From Treponema sp. OMZ 787 (GTDB lineage Bacteria; Spirochaetota; Spirochaetia; Treponematales; Treponemataceae), in assembly GCF_024181225.1 (NCBI RefSeq), contig NZ_CP051198.1, forward strand, positions 1,426,001 to 1,490,000: a stretch of DNA of 64,000 nucleotides. The letters are read 5' to 3'. Made by a program: the position numbers and the translations under genes. Shown piece after piece: positions 44,201 to 53,086 of this stretch. Every line of letters starts with the position of its first letter. Position 1 is the stretch's first letter. The notes under the pieces are model-generated. The model had not been told where the DNA came from. It did not search any database and was given only the letters and a program-made list of their open reading frames with translations.

Positions 44201-44859
44201 AGATGCCTTACGGCACAATTAACTGCAATTTTGAAAAAAATGGTGTGTGTTTTTTGTAAATTAAAGTGTAAAACCCAAATTAAAAGCGTAGGTTCTTTGA
44301 ATAAAGTTTTGTTTTATTATTTATCTACTTGGATAAGTAAAAATAAGCTTTTATCTAAGGATTTTAAAACTTGTTGAGAAAATCAACTAGTTAAAAGTCC
44401 TTCGGACGGTCTGTGTTTATAATAATTATTTTCTAAGGAAAATAAAGTTTTATCTGAGTGTTTTTAAACTTTTTAAGGAAATCGACAAAATAAAAGTCCT
44501 TCGGACGGTCTGGTAATTATAATAATTACTTATTAATGAAAATAAAATTTTAGCTTTATAGTAAAATTGTTGATTTTTTAATTTAATGATGAAAAGCTGT
44601 ATAGGTTAAAAAATAAAGTCTAATTGTTAAGAATAAGCTTATAATTTTAAGATAATATTATTTATAAAAGTTTAGTTTTGTAAATAATAAAGTTTTACAG
44701 TAAAATTTTAAGTTTATTTATTAAATATAGTAATAAAAAGCAAAATAGTGTAAAATTAAAAGCATAATTGTTAATATAAGCGATTAAATAAAATAAAAGT
44801 GTCTAACACTCGCTTCAACCTGACATTGCGGAGTAGCCGCAAAGCAGGTTAAGCGAATG
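44195..44859 (+). repeat. Cassette 14: gene-less, copy of cassette 4
   Basis: Two hairpin units (44397-44407, 44496-44506) and the AT-rich tail; identical by eye to 34158-34822. Confidence 0.8.
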
Positions 44860-44865
44860 TTAGAT
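44801..44865 (+). other. attC site 14
   Basis: 65 bp, boxes GTCTAAC and GTTAGAT. Confidence 0.92.
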
Positions 44866-44974
44866 TGACCTGCCTAAAGGCAGGCGGGTAACGGAACCAA
44901 TCAAAATATTCTTTCGACTGAGAAATAAAAATAATTGCAATGAAAAAAAAACATTGCGAAAGGATGGTTGAAAG

Positions 44975-45574
44975 ATGAAACAAAAGAGGTTAGTTTCAAT
45001 GTTATTAGTTGCAGCATTATGTACTACATCATTGTTTGCAATTGATCTGAGTGTTGGTGGTGGTATTGATTTTACACATGCCACAAAAAAAGCAGAGATT
45101 GATACAGGGTGGTTTAAGGTTAGCCCTAAAGCAACTGGTAATTTTTTTGGTGTAAAATGTTTTTTTGATGCACAATATGTTTTGGGTACTCTCGGTTTTA
45201 GCTTTGGTAGTAGTGAAGTTACTCCTTTGGTATCTGGAATTAATATGAGTTACTTTAATATGGCTTTTTTTGGAAAATATTCATTTACAGTTGGTATTGC
45301 AAAGATTTATCCCCTGTTTGGATTTGATTTAAATTTTAATATTTCTTGTAAAAAAGATGGAGAAAATTATAAAGAGAATCTTGATTCAAGTTATAATTTT
45401 CATCGACATTATGTTGCATTTGGTGTTGGATCAGATGTTTATGTAAAAGAAAGATTATTTTTAAAGCCTAGTTTATTACTTGGATTTCAGATGAATAAAA
45501 ATATGGGTTCAGCAGCAACGAAAGAGAGCGGTTTTATGTTTAACCTTGGTTTTAGTGTTGGATATAAGTTATAG
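44975..45574 (+). CDS. Cassette 15: outer-membrane protein, duplicate of cassette 10
   Basis: Same 199-aa barrel protein as at 39708, with an identical sequence and leader. The identity runs from the core site at 44859 to that at 45762. Copies of cassettes 4, 10 and 5 stand here in the order 14, 15, 16. Confidence 0.75.
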   Translation: MKQKRLVSMLLVAALCTTSLFAIDLSVGGGIDFTHATKKAEIDTGWFKVSPKATGNFFGVKCFFDAQYVLGTLGFSFGSSEVTPLVSGINMSYFNMAFFGKYSFTVGIAKIYPLFGFDLNFNISCKKDGENYKENLDSSYNFHRHYVAFGVGSDVYVKERLFLKPSLLLGFQMNKNMGSAATKESGFMFNLGFSVGYKL

Positions 45575-45584
45575 TTATAACTTT

Positions 45585-45631
45585 ACAGTTTTGCATATAA
45601 AAAGTTCCGTAAAATATGCAAAACTGTTTTT
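45585..45631 (+). terminator. Rho-independent terminator of cassette 15
   Basis: Same 14-bp-stem hairpin and T run as at 40318-40364. Confidence 0.85.
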
Positions 45632-45703
45632 AATGGAAGTTTAATATAGTCAAAGTATATAAAGGAAATCGAAAAAATGTGTTAGTTTTTGTTGGAAAAA
45701 TTA

Positions 45704-45768
45704 ATCTAACACCCGCTTCAACCTGACATTGCGGACGAGCCGCAAAGCAGGTTAAGCGAATGTTAGAC
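45704..45768 (+). other. attC site 15
   Basis: 65 bp, boxes ATCTAAC and GTTAGAC; same as site 10 up to GTTAG. Confidence 0.92.
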
Positions 45769-46525
45769 AGATGCCTGACGGCACAATTAACTGCAACTTT
45801 GAAAAAAATGGTGTGTGTTTTTTGTAAATTAAAGCGTAAAACCCAAATTAAAAGCTTATGTTCTTTGAATAAAGTTTTGTTTTATTATTTATCTACTTGG
45901 ATAAGTAAAATAAATTTTTATCTAAGAATTTTAAAACTTGCTAGGGAAATCAACAAAATAAAAGTCCTTCGGACGGTCTGGTATTTATAATAATTAACTT
46001 GGTAAGGAAAATAAATCTTGTATCTTAGGATTTTTAAACTAGCTCAGGAAATCGACGATCAAAAGTCCTTCGGACGGTCATGGTAATTATAATAATTAAC
46101 TTGGTAAGGAAAATAAATCTTGTATCTTAGAATTTTTAAACTAGTTCAGGAAATCGACGAGTTAAAAGTCCTTCGGACGGTCATGATAATTATAATAATT
46201 AACTTAGTGAGGAAAATAAAGCTTTAATTTTTGATTTTTAAGGATTTAGTAATTAAAAAGCTGTATAGGTTAAAAAATAAAGTCTAATTGTTAAGAATAA
46301 GCTTATAATTTTAAGATAATATTATTTATAAAAGTTTAGTTTTGTAAATAAAAAGCTTTATAGTAAAATTCTAATTTTATTTATTAAATATAGTAATAAA
46401 AAGCAAAATAGTGTAAAATCAAAAGCACAATTGTTAATATAAGCGATTAAATGAAATAAAAGTGTCTAACACCCGCTTCAACCTGACATTGCGGGTCAAG
46501 CCCGCAAATGCAGGTTAAGCGAATG
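45763..46525 (+). repeat. Cassette 16: gene-less, copy of cassette 5
   Basis: Three hairpin units (45964, 46065, 46168) and the AT-rich tail; identical by eye to 34823-35585. Confidence 0.8.
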
Positions 46526-46531
46526 TTAGAC
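46464..46531 (+). other. attC site 16
   Basis: 68 bp, boxes GTCTAAC and GTTAGAC, extended terminal hairpin as in site 5. Confidence 0.92.
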
Positions 46532-46562
46532 AGATGCCTTTAGATAGAATAGGAGAAAGATT

Positions 46563-48632
46563 ATGTATGAAGAAAAAAACAAACGAGAGGTTATTGAAAC
46601 AAAGTCTGTAGCTGCAAATACTGAAAAAAAGGTTATGGAAACAGATCTTATAGTCAAAACCTCGAATACAACAATCGAAGAAACAAGAAAAAAATTTGAA
46701 AAACCGGGAGAATATGACAGAGCTCTTTTTGATAGCCAAAAAGCAAAGTCTGATGCAAAAGATAAAGCTTTTAAGTCTGAAAAAATAGTTCGCGATCCTG
46801 TGACTGGAAAAGAACTTGTAAGAACTCAAAAAGAAGCAAAAGAAAAATATGGAGAGAAATGGCAAGACCATGCAGCGGAGTCAGATCACGATTCTGCACT
46901 AAAACATGAATTTGAAAAGTATAAAAATATCGCTTGGAACACTACAGATGATATTTCAGAAGAAGTGAATAAGCATATTACAGTTACATCGCGAACGACA
47001 AATAATGCAAAAAGAGATAAGACCAACCGTGAGTTTGTAACTGATAAAGATAAATTAAAAGAAAAAAATATTTCCACAACTGCATATAGAAAAGAAAAAT
47101 TTGCTGCAAAAGGCGAAAAAGCATCTGACGAAATTAAGGTAGGTCTGGGTCAGAAAGCGAAAATTAATATCAAAGATACGGCAATCACTTCTGCAAAATC
47201 AGGAGCTCTTTCTGCAGGTGGAGTAACATTTGCTGTTTCTACAGTTAAGAATATTACAGCAGCTCAGAAAGGCGAAAAAAAATTAAGTGAAGCCGTGAAA
47301 GATACCGTGTTAGATACAGCAAAAGCTGCTGCTAGAGGCGGCGGTATTACAAGTGTCTCTACAGTTGCAACCCAATCCTTACGAGTATCTGGAAATGAAG
47401 CTCTAAAAAAAATAGCAGAAACTGGTGCCATTCCAAAGGTGTTATCAGGTGTAGTTGTTTTTGGACCAGATTTATACAAAGCATCTATTTCAAAAACAAT
47501 TTCATGGACGCAATTAGGAAAAAATTTTTCTGTAATTGGGGGAGGTATAGCAGGTAGCGTCGCCGGTGCTAAAGCTGGAGGTGCAATTGGTGCTAAGCTT
47601 GGAACTGTAGGCGGCACAGCAACAGGTCCTGTTGGAACTGCTTCTGGAGCAACAACAGGTGCTGCCACTGGAGCTACAATTGGAAGTATAGTGGGTGGTA
47701 TGGCAGGAGCTAAAACAGCGAAAGCTCTTTCTGACATGATAGCAAGAGATGATGCAGAAATCATGGTTAAAACAATGAATGAAAGAGTTGCGGAACTTGC
47801 TGCGATATATCGCTTATCAGAAGAAGAATTTACTGAAAAAGTTCTTCCACAAATACAGAAAAAAGTTGATGGAAAATGGCTTATACAAATGTTTAAATAT
47901 AGTTCAAGAGATGATATAAAAAAACAGAAAGAATTTGTTGATAAAGAATTTCTTGAAATTTATGTAAAAGTATTCAATGAAAAAAGACATGTTCCCTTTT
48001 TCACATGGTTAAAGGTAAGAGCTTTTACAAAACGACAAAAATCTTCAATACAAAACATTTCATGTCCAAATATTTCCATGAGTTTTTTGCAAATCTTAAT
48101 AACAGGCATTATTATATTTATTCTTATAACGCTATTTATTTGTATGATAGTGCCACTTTTTAAGAGTTGTGAGTTCAAATCTAAGGAAAAACAACCTATG
48201 ATAACAGAATCAGCAAGTCAGTCAGTTCAAACGAAAGAAATTCCTGATGAAGTATCAACCTATAAGGTTGTAGCTCAAAAATTGTATCCTGAAACGAAAT
48301 CATTTGAATTCAGAAAAGATAGGCGAGATTTTGTAAATCCTGTTGAAGCTGAAAGTTGGTTTAAATTACAAGCTGAAGCAATTCTTGAAGTTTATAAATT
48401 ACATCCTGAACTTAAAATAAAAATAAGCGGTTATGTTGCAATTTTTGATAATGAAATTGATGAGATGGTGCTAGCTTTGGAACGTGCTGAGAATATTAAG
48501 AAAGGACTTATAAAATATGGCGTTCCTGAAGAAATATTAATAACTGTTCCTGTTGGGAAAACGGATCGTTGGGGTAAAGACAGAAAAAATAATAGAGCCG
48601 TGACTATTGAATCAATAGAAAATATGGAATAA
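46563..48632 (+). CDS. Cassette 17: 689-aa HNH-like / glycine-zipper / OmpA-domain protein
   Basis: The largest cassette gene. Residues 1-70 are charged and helical. Residues 78-160 contain GKELVRTQKEAKEKYG then HAAESDHD (D108-H109) and an Asn/Lys-rich stretch NNAKRDKTNREF, an arrangement like HNH-type nuclease domains found in mobile-element proteins. Residues about 320-390 are a Gly/Ala zipper (GGGIAGSVAGAKAGGAIGAK). A membrane helix follows at about 513-540. The C-terminus (about 560-689) is OmpA/MotB-like, with ALERAENIKKGL and NNRAVTI, expected to bind peptidoglycan. A cytoplasmic nuclease-like head and a periplasmic anchor are inferred. AGGAG precedes the ATG. Confidence 0.65.
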   Translation: MYEEKNKREVIETKSVAANTEKKVMETDLIVKTSNTTIEETRKKFEKPGEYDRALFDSQKAKSDAKDKAFKSEKIVRDPVTGKELVRTQKEAKEKYGEKWQDHAAESDHDSALKHEFEKYKNIAWNTTDDISEEVNKHITVTSRTTNNAKRDKTNREFVTDKDKLKEKNISTTAYRKEKFAAKGEKASDEIKVGLGQKAKINIKDTAITSAKSGALSAGGVTFAVSTVKNITAAQKGEKKLSEAVKDTVLDTAKAAARGGGITSVSTVATQSLRVSGNEALKKIAETGAIPKVLSGVVVFGPDLYKASISKTISWTQLGKNFSVIGGGIAGSVAGAKAGGAIGAKLGTVGGTATGPVGTASGATTGAATGATIGSIVGGMAGAKTAKALSDMIARDDAEIMVKTMNERVAELAAIYRLSEEEFTEKVLPQIQKKVDGKWLIQMFKYSSRDDIKKQKEFVDKEFLEIYVKVFNEKRHVPFFTWLKVRAFTKRQKSSIQNISCPNISMSFLQILITGIIIFILITLFICMIVPLFKSCEFKSKEKQPMITESASQSVQTKEIPDEVSTYKVVAQKLYPETKSFEFRKDRRDFVNPVEAESWFKLQAEAILEVYKLHPELKIKISGYVAIFDNEIDEMVLALERAENIKKGLIKYGVPEEILITVPVGKTDRWGKDRKNNRAVTIESIENME

Positions 48633-48646
48633 GCAATAGGTTAACT

Positions 48647-48712
48647 GTCTAACACCCGCTTCAACCTGACATTGCGGAGGAGCCGCAAATGCAGGTTAAG
48701 CGAATGTTATGT
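48647..48712 (+). other. attC site 17
   Basis: 66 bp, boxes GTCTAAC and GTTATGT. Confidence 0.92.
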
Positions 48713-48745
48713 GGACTGCCCTTCGGGCAGCAAAAGGAAGAATTT

Positions 48746-49222
48746 GTGAAAGTAAAAATAATGTTATTCTTTTTTACTATTACTCTTATTTCTTGTATAG
48801 AAAAATCTGCAAATGACTTATTTGAAAGTTTTGTGCAGAAAGAATCTAATGAAAAATATCTTGTATTAAAAACAGCTGATTTAAACCCTACGGAATCACT
48901 AGACGGTAATTACCTGAAAATAATAGAAAACCACGGCAATACAAATTATTTACTTGAAAAAGCCGAATCAATAAAAGAAACAAAATATTGTATTCCCAAT
49001 TTGGTTTGTCCGATGACAGAGGGTGATATTGCTGTTTGTATGCTCATCGACATGTATCAAATGTCCGATAATTATTTTGAAACTGTAATGTATGAAAATA
49101 TAAAAAGAAAAACGGATAGTGCTAAAGATTTTTGGGATTATATTCATGCTTCCGAAAATAATCGAAAAGAAATCATTCGGAAAATTACGGAATGGATTAT
49201 GATTTATAAAAGTAGTGATTAA
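48746..49222 (+). CDS. Cassette 18: putative lipoprotein, 158 aa
   Basis: GTG start at 48746 with AGGAAG upstream; longer frames would begin inside the attC. The signal KVKIMLFFFTITLISC contains the lipobox LISC. The mature part is polar, with NLVCPMTEGDIAVCMLIDMY, reminiscent of small lipoproteins next to immunity genes, but no family is recognised. The cassette opens with CTGCCC-TTC-GGGCAG. Confidence 0.65.
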   Translation: MKVKIMLFFFTITLISCIEKSANDLFESFVQKESNEKYLVLKTADLNPTESLDGNYLKIIENHGNTNYLLEKAESIKETKYCIPNLVCPMTEGDIAVCMLIDMYQMSDNYFETVMYENIKRKTDSAKDFWDYIHASENNRKEIIRKITEWIMIYKSSD

Positions 49223-49285
49223 AAAGTTCATGGAATGAAGAAGAAATTATGAAAAGTTTAATATAAATATATAAAGAATAAAAGC

Positions 49286-49430
49286 ACCTAACACCCGCTT
49301 CAACCTGACAATGCCTTTGTCATGGAAATTGCTTATGACGCTGTGCCGCTAAAGCGGCTCCGCTTTTTTATGCAATTTCCACGCCAAACCCTAAACGGAC
49401 ACGGCAATGCAGGTTAAGCGAATGTTATGT
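49286..49430 (+). other. attC site 18 (long, 145 bp)
   Basis: Boxes ACCTAAC and GTTATGT with an enlarged terminal part. The stem GGAAATTGC (49324-49332) and GCAATTTCC (49372-49380) corresponds to that of attC 13 with paired changes. An extra GCCGCT-AA-AGCGGC hairpin lies in its loop. Confidence 0.88.
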
Positions 49431-49463
49431 GGACTGCCCTTCGGTCAGCAAAGGAGATTTTTG

Positions 49464-50237
49464 ATGAATAATGAAAATATCTTATTACCTGTTTTAGCAG
49501 AAGCTATAAAGATTCCAGGAGTCAGAATAAATAGAAGTGAATTTTTACAAAAATATTTGGGTAAATATTATTCACAAGATAAAATTAGCCAAGCTATAGA
49601 AAAAGGTACTTTCCATGCTGGTATTGATGTTAAAGTCATCGATAAAATTGCAGGAAATATTATTGCACAAGAAACTTTAAAATGTACAGGTTCATCTTTT
49701 GGATTAGGTATTCCTGGAGGATTTGCGTTAATTGGAACAGTACCTGCAGATTTAGCACAGTATTATGCTTTTAGTATACGAATCATTCAAAAATTGGCTT
49801 ATATATATGGTTGGCCCGATTTTAATTTGGATGATGCATCTGGAGAATCTATTTATTACATAGTTTTGTTCTTGGGTGTTATGTCAGGTGTAGGTCTCGC
49901 TAATTCAACATTGAAATTCGTTTCAAATTGTTTATCAAAACAAGCTTTAAAAAAATTACCACAAATGGTACTTTCAAAAGGTATTGTTTACCCATTAGTA
50001 AAACAAATTGCAAAGATTCTTGGCAAACAAATGACAAAAGAAGTTTTTGCAAAAGGTGTCTCAAAAACTATACCAATTGTTTCAGGCTTTATTGCTGGAG
50101 GTTTAACTTTTGCGATGTTCCAACCTAGTTGCAAAAAATTAAAGAAACAATTGCAATCTGAATTTGGAAAAATATATAATGATGAAGAATTAAAAGATGA
50201 ATTGAACTTATATAATATTTATGATGAAAACACATAA
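49464..50237 (+). CDS. Cassette 19: EcsC-family protein
   Basis: 257 aa. The EcsC domain is seen in TGSSFGLGIPGGFALIGTVP, ADLAQYYAFSIRIIQKLAYI and the YGW motif. Hydrophobic Gly-rich helices at about 80-110 and 205-230 suggest membrane association. AAGGAG precedes the ATG. The EcsC family is found near ABC exporters and in stress or defence neighbourhoods; its activity is unknown. Lies two cassettes after the Gly-zipper/OmpA protein. Confidence 0.8.
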   Translation: MNNENILLPVLAEAIKIPGVRINRSEFLQKYLGKYYSQDKISQAIEKGTFHAGIDVKVIDKIAGNIIAQETLKCTGSSFGLGIPGGFALIGTVPADLAQYYAFSIRIIQKLAYIYGWPDFNLDDASGESIYYIVLFLGVMSGVGLANSTLKFVSNCLSKQALKKLPQMVLSKGIVYPLVKQIAKILGKQMTKEVFAKGVSKTIPIVSGFIAGGLTFAMFQPSCKKLKKQLQSEFGKIYNDEELKDELNLYNIYDENT

Positions 50238-50295
50238 CACAGTTTTCAAAGCCGACAGGCGGTCAAGCCGCCTGCGGTTTAAAACAATGTTATAC
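50232..50295 (+). other. attC site 19 (divergent type)
   Basis: 64 bp with boxes ACATAAC and GTTATAC, but arms GTTTTCAAAGCCG and CGGTTTAAAAC in place of the CAACCTG type, with a GGCGGTCAAGCCGCC tip. A foreign attC lineage. Confidence 0.75.
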
Positions 50296-50429
50296 GGATG
50301 CCTACGGCACAATTAACTGCCACTTTGAAACAATAAAGTGTATAATTTTGATAGATATAGGATATATAGAACGCTATTGCGTTTATACATTCGTTATGCA
50401 CTATTAAATTAAAAATAAAAAGGTGTTTT

Positions 50430-50840
50430 ATGAATTTTAATATAAAAGAATTAGATAAAGACAATATAACTTATATTGAAAATCAACTTGCAAATTTTGA
50501 TAAAAAATATATTACGAACGAATATAACGGAGGCATTTATTTAGGTTATTATATTAAAGATACTCTTATCGGCGGAATCATTGCAGAAATTACAACTTTT
50601 AATATACTATATATAAGCACTCTTTTTGTAGATGAAAAATATAGAAGACAAGGCATTGGAAAAACTTTAATTGAAGAAACAGAAAAAATTGCAAAAAGTA
50701 AAAATGTTAACACTATAAGACTTGATACATTTGACTGGCAAGGTAAAGATTTTTATCTAGCAATGAAGTATCAACTTGTTGGAAGTTATCATAATGCTAT
50801 TGATGATTATAGTGAATATTTTTTTATAAAACAAATATAA
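50430..50840 (+). CDS. Cassette 20: GNAT-family acetyltransferase
   Basis: 136 aa. The acetyl-CoA loop appears as FVDEKYRRQGIGKTLIEETE (R/Q-x-x-G-I/G pattern), preceded by LYISTLFV and followed by DTFDWQGKDFYLAMKYQLVG. The ribosome-binding site is AAGG at a poor match. Acceptor substrate unknown. The cassette leader resembles that of the gene-less cassettes for its first 45 bp (GATGCCTACGGCAC, then AATTAACTGC). Confidence 0.87.
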   Translation: MNFNIKELDKDNITYIENQLANFDKKYITNEYNGGIYLGYYIKDTLIGGIIAEITTFNILYISTLFVDEKYRRQGIGKTLIEETEKIAKSKNVNTIRLDTFDWQGKDFYLAMKYQLVGSYHNAIDDYSEYFFIKQI

Positions 50841-50843
50841 ACA

Positions 50844-50912
50844 AGATAACAATACATAAGATAGTGTAAAAAGCAATGCGTAGCACTGGATTTTACACCC
50901 GGTACGTTATAC
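50844..50912 (+). other. attC site 20 (divergent, tentative)
   Basis: Boxes AGATAAC and GTTATAC enclosing the dyad GTGTAAAA...TTTTACAC. Neither arm matches the main attC family. It separates the GNAT gene from the DUF523 gene. Confidence 0.5.
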
Positions 50913-50951
50913 AGCATATAAAACTATAGAAAAGTAATAGGAATTCTTTTT

Positions 50952-51403
50952 ATGTATTTAATTAGTGCTTTCTTAGTGGGCATAAATTGTAGATATGATG
51001 CTACAAGTACTCTTAATTTTAAATTGAAAGAAATGATAGATGAAGGTAAAGCTATTGCAGTATGTCCAGAAATTTTAGTTGGATTGCCGACACCAAGAGA
51101 GCCGTGTGAAATTCAAATTAAGGATGGTGTAAAATATGTAATAGGTAATCCGGGAAAGATTACACAAATTTATTTGAAAAAGCAGCAATAGAAACTCTTA
51201 AAATTTGTAAGAGAGAAAGTATTCAAAATGCGATTCTGCAGTCAAGAAGTCTTTCCTGTGGTTATGGTAAAATATATGATGGTAGTTTTAAAAGTAAACT
51301 TATTGATGGGAATGGGTATACAGCTGATTTATTAAGTAAAAATGGCATTGAAATATTAACAGATGTAAAATATTTAAGAAATAAAGATGAGCAAAAGAAT
51401 TGA
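50952..51403 (+). pseudogene. Cassette 21: DUF523 protein gene, frameshifted
   Basis: The first frame (YLISAFLVGINCRYDATSTL, AVCPEILVGLPTPREPCEIQ) is the DUF523 N-terminus with its conserved CRYD and CPE motifs, but it stops at 51191. The C-terminal half, with NLFEKAAIETLKICKRESIQ, SRSLSCGYGKIYDGSF and YTADLLSKNGIEIL, continues in another frame to 51403. One base is missing near 51150-51160. Probably inactive. Confidence 0.8.
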
Positions 51404-51459
51404 TTTTATGCCATATAATATAGTATAAAAAGCAATAGCGGTGTTAGTTGGTTGTTGTA

Positions 51460-51500
51460 AAACTTTGTACTGTGTTTTAAAAACAGCACAAAGTTTAGTT
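51460..51500 (+). terminator. Hairpin terminator of cassette 21
   Basis: AAACTTTGT...CTGT paired with ACAG...ACAAAGTTT (51460-51496), then AGTTT. Confidence 0.55.
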
Positions 51501-51560
51501 TAAATTTTCAGTACCGCGACAGCTTTTACGCACGGTGCAATATAGTTAAAATTAAGAATG

Positions 51561-51626
51561 TCTAACACCCGCTTCAACCTGACATTGCGGAGGAGCCGCA
51601 AATGCAGGTTAAGCGAATGTTAGACC
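51561..51626 (+). other. attC site 21
   Basis: 66 bp, boxes GTCTAAC and GTTAGAC; the main family resumes here after two divergent sites. Confidence 0.92.
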
Positions 51627-52242
51627 GATGCTTTACGGGACAATTAACTGCAACTTTGAAAAAGTAGTGTGTATTTTTTTGTAAATTAAAGCGTAAAACC
51701 CAAGTTAAAAGCTTAGGTTCTTTGAATAAAGTTTTATCTAAGGATTTTAAAACTTGTTGAGAAAATCAACTAGTTAAAAGTCCTTCGGACGGTCTGTGTT
51801 TATAATAATTATTTTCTAAGGAAAATAAAGTTTTATCTGAGTGTTTTTAAACTTTTTAAGGAAATCGACAAAATAAAAGTCCTTCGGACGGTCTGGTAAT
51901 TATAATAATTACTTGTTAATGAAAATAAAATTTTAGCTTTATAGTAAAATTGTTGATTTTTTAATTTAATGATGAAAAGCTGTATAGGTTAAAAAATAAA
52001 GTCTAATTGTTAAGAATAAGCTTATAATTTTAAGATAATATTATTTATAAAAGTTTAGTTTTGTAAATAATAAAGTTTTACAGTAAAATTTTAAGTTTAT
52101 TTATTAAATATAGTAATAAAAAGCAAAATAGTGTAAAATTAAAAGCATAATTGTTAATATAAGCGATTAAATAAAATAAAAGTGTCTAACACTCGCTTCA
52201 ACCTGACATTGCGGAGTAGCCGCAAAGCAGGTTAAGCGAATG
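51621..52242 (+). repeat. Cassette 22: gene-less, near copy of cassette 3
   Basis: Two hairpin units (51780-51790, 51879-51889) and the AT-rich tail. Its successor (cassette 23) is the paralogue of the gene that precedes cassette 3. Confidence 0.8.
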
Positions 52243-52248
52243 TTATAT
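52184..52248 (+). other. attC site 22
   Basis: 65 bp, boxes GTCTAAC and GTTATAT. Confidence 0.92.
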
Positions 52249-52282
52249 GTATATCTTGAGGAACTATAATAGGAAATAAAAA

Positions 52283-52933
52283 ATGATTTTGATAATAGTA
52301 TTTTCTTTATTGGCAATTTATATTCCCTTTCTTTTTATTAAAAATGGAAAAAGTAAATTCTATTTCAGAATAATTGTGATAATATCAAATATATGTTTAA
52401 TGTTTTTATCAATATTTTCTTTTCAATTATTAAGACATTTAAGTATTATTGGAGTCCTTATATACTTTTATTTATCTGTGTTGATTATAATTTTAAATAT
52501 TTTATTTGTTATAACAAACATTATAAAACTAAAAAAAATTAGACAATTGTTTTTTTTGATACCAATCGTATTATCTGTTTTATTTAGTTTTTTGATTATA
52601 AAAAATCAGTTATCGGAAAGAATTGCTTTAAAAATTGAATTTAAAAAATATAAAAATGAGCTTGATAGTTATATTAGGAATAATGTAGAAAATGAAAATA
52701 TACGAATATTTGATAATTATGTAGGGATTATATGGGATCCTGGTTTTTTAGATACATATAGTGTTATAATTTATGATAAGAATAATAATTTAGATATTTT
52801 ATATGGTTCATCTGAAGAGGTATTTGAGGATAAAGAAATGTATAATGAATTTAAAAAAGCTTTTAAATATGAAAAAATTATTAATTTAATAAAAATTGAA
52901 GATAATTATTTTAGATGTAATATACATCAGTGA
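52283..52933 (+). CDS. Cassette 23: four-helix membrane protein, paralogue of cassette 2
   Basis: 216 aa with the same four N-terminal helices and polar C-terminal domain (YVGIIWDPGFLDTYSVIIYD) as the protein at 32816. Differences are scattered, mostly in the membrane part and conservative, which suggests both copies are under selection. Its leader lacks the hairpin unit found before cassette 2. Weak ribosome-binding site AGGAAA. Confidence 0.7.
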   Translation: MILIIVFSLLAIYIPFLFIKNGKSKFYFRIIVIISNICLMFLSIFSFQLLRHLSIIGVLIYFYLSVLIIILNILFVITNIIKLKKIRQLFFLIPIVLSVLFSFLIIKNQLSERIALKIEFKKYKNELDSYIRNNVENENIRIFDNYVGIIWDPGFLDTYSVIIYDKNNNLDILYGSSEEVFEDKEMYNEFKKAFKYEKIINLIKIEDNYFRCNIHQ

Positions 52934-52941
52934 AAGATTAG

Positions 52942-53007
52942 ATATAACACTCGCTTCAACCTGACATTGCGGACAAGCCGCAAATGCAGGTTAAGCGAAT
53001 GTTAGCA
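52942..53007 (+). other. attC site 23
   Basis: 66 bp, boxes ATATAAC and GTTAGCA (imperfect last bases). Confidence 0.9.
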
Positions 53008-53086
53008 TGACACCGCTTCCGCGGTGCAAAAAAAGAATAATTTTTATAAATTTTAGCATACCATGTATTGACATCGTATCATAAAA

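Noticed and set aside
47264-47764. A 166-codon frame on the minus strand inside the 689-aa gene, Ala/Pro-rich
   Set aside because: It is the antisense of the Gly/Ala-zipper coding region; no start signal, and the plus-strand gene is well supported.
51404-51560. A further attC just after the DUF523 gene (AAAAAGCAATAGCGGTG resembles part of attC 20)
   Set aside because: No matching right-hand core box and arm could be found, and the hairpin at 51460-51496 is better explained as a terminator.
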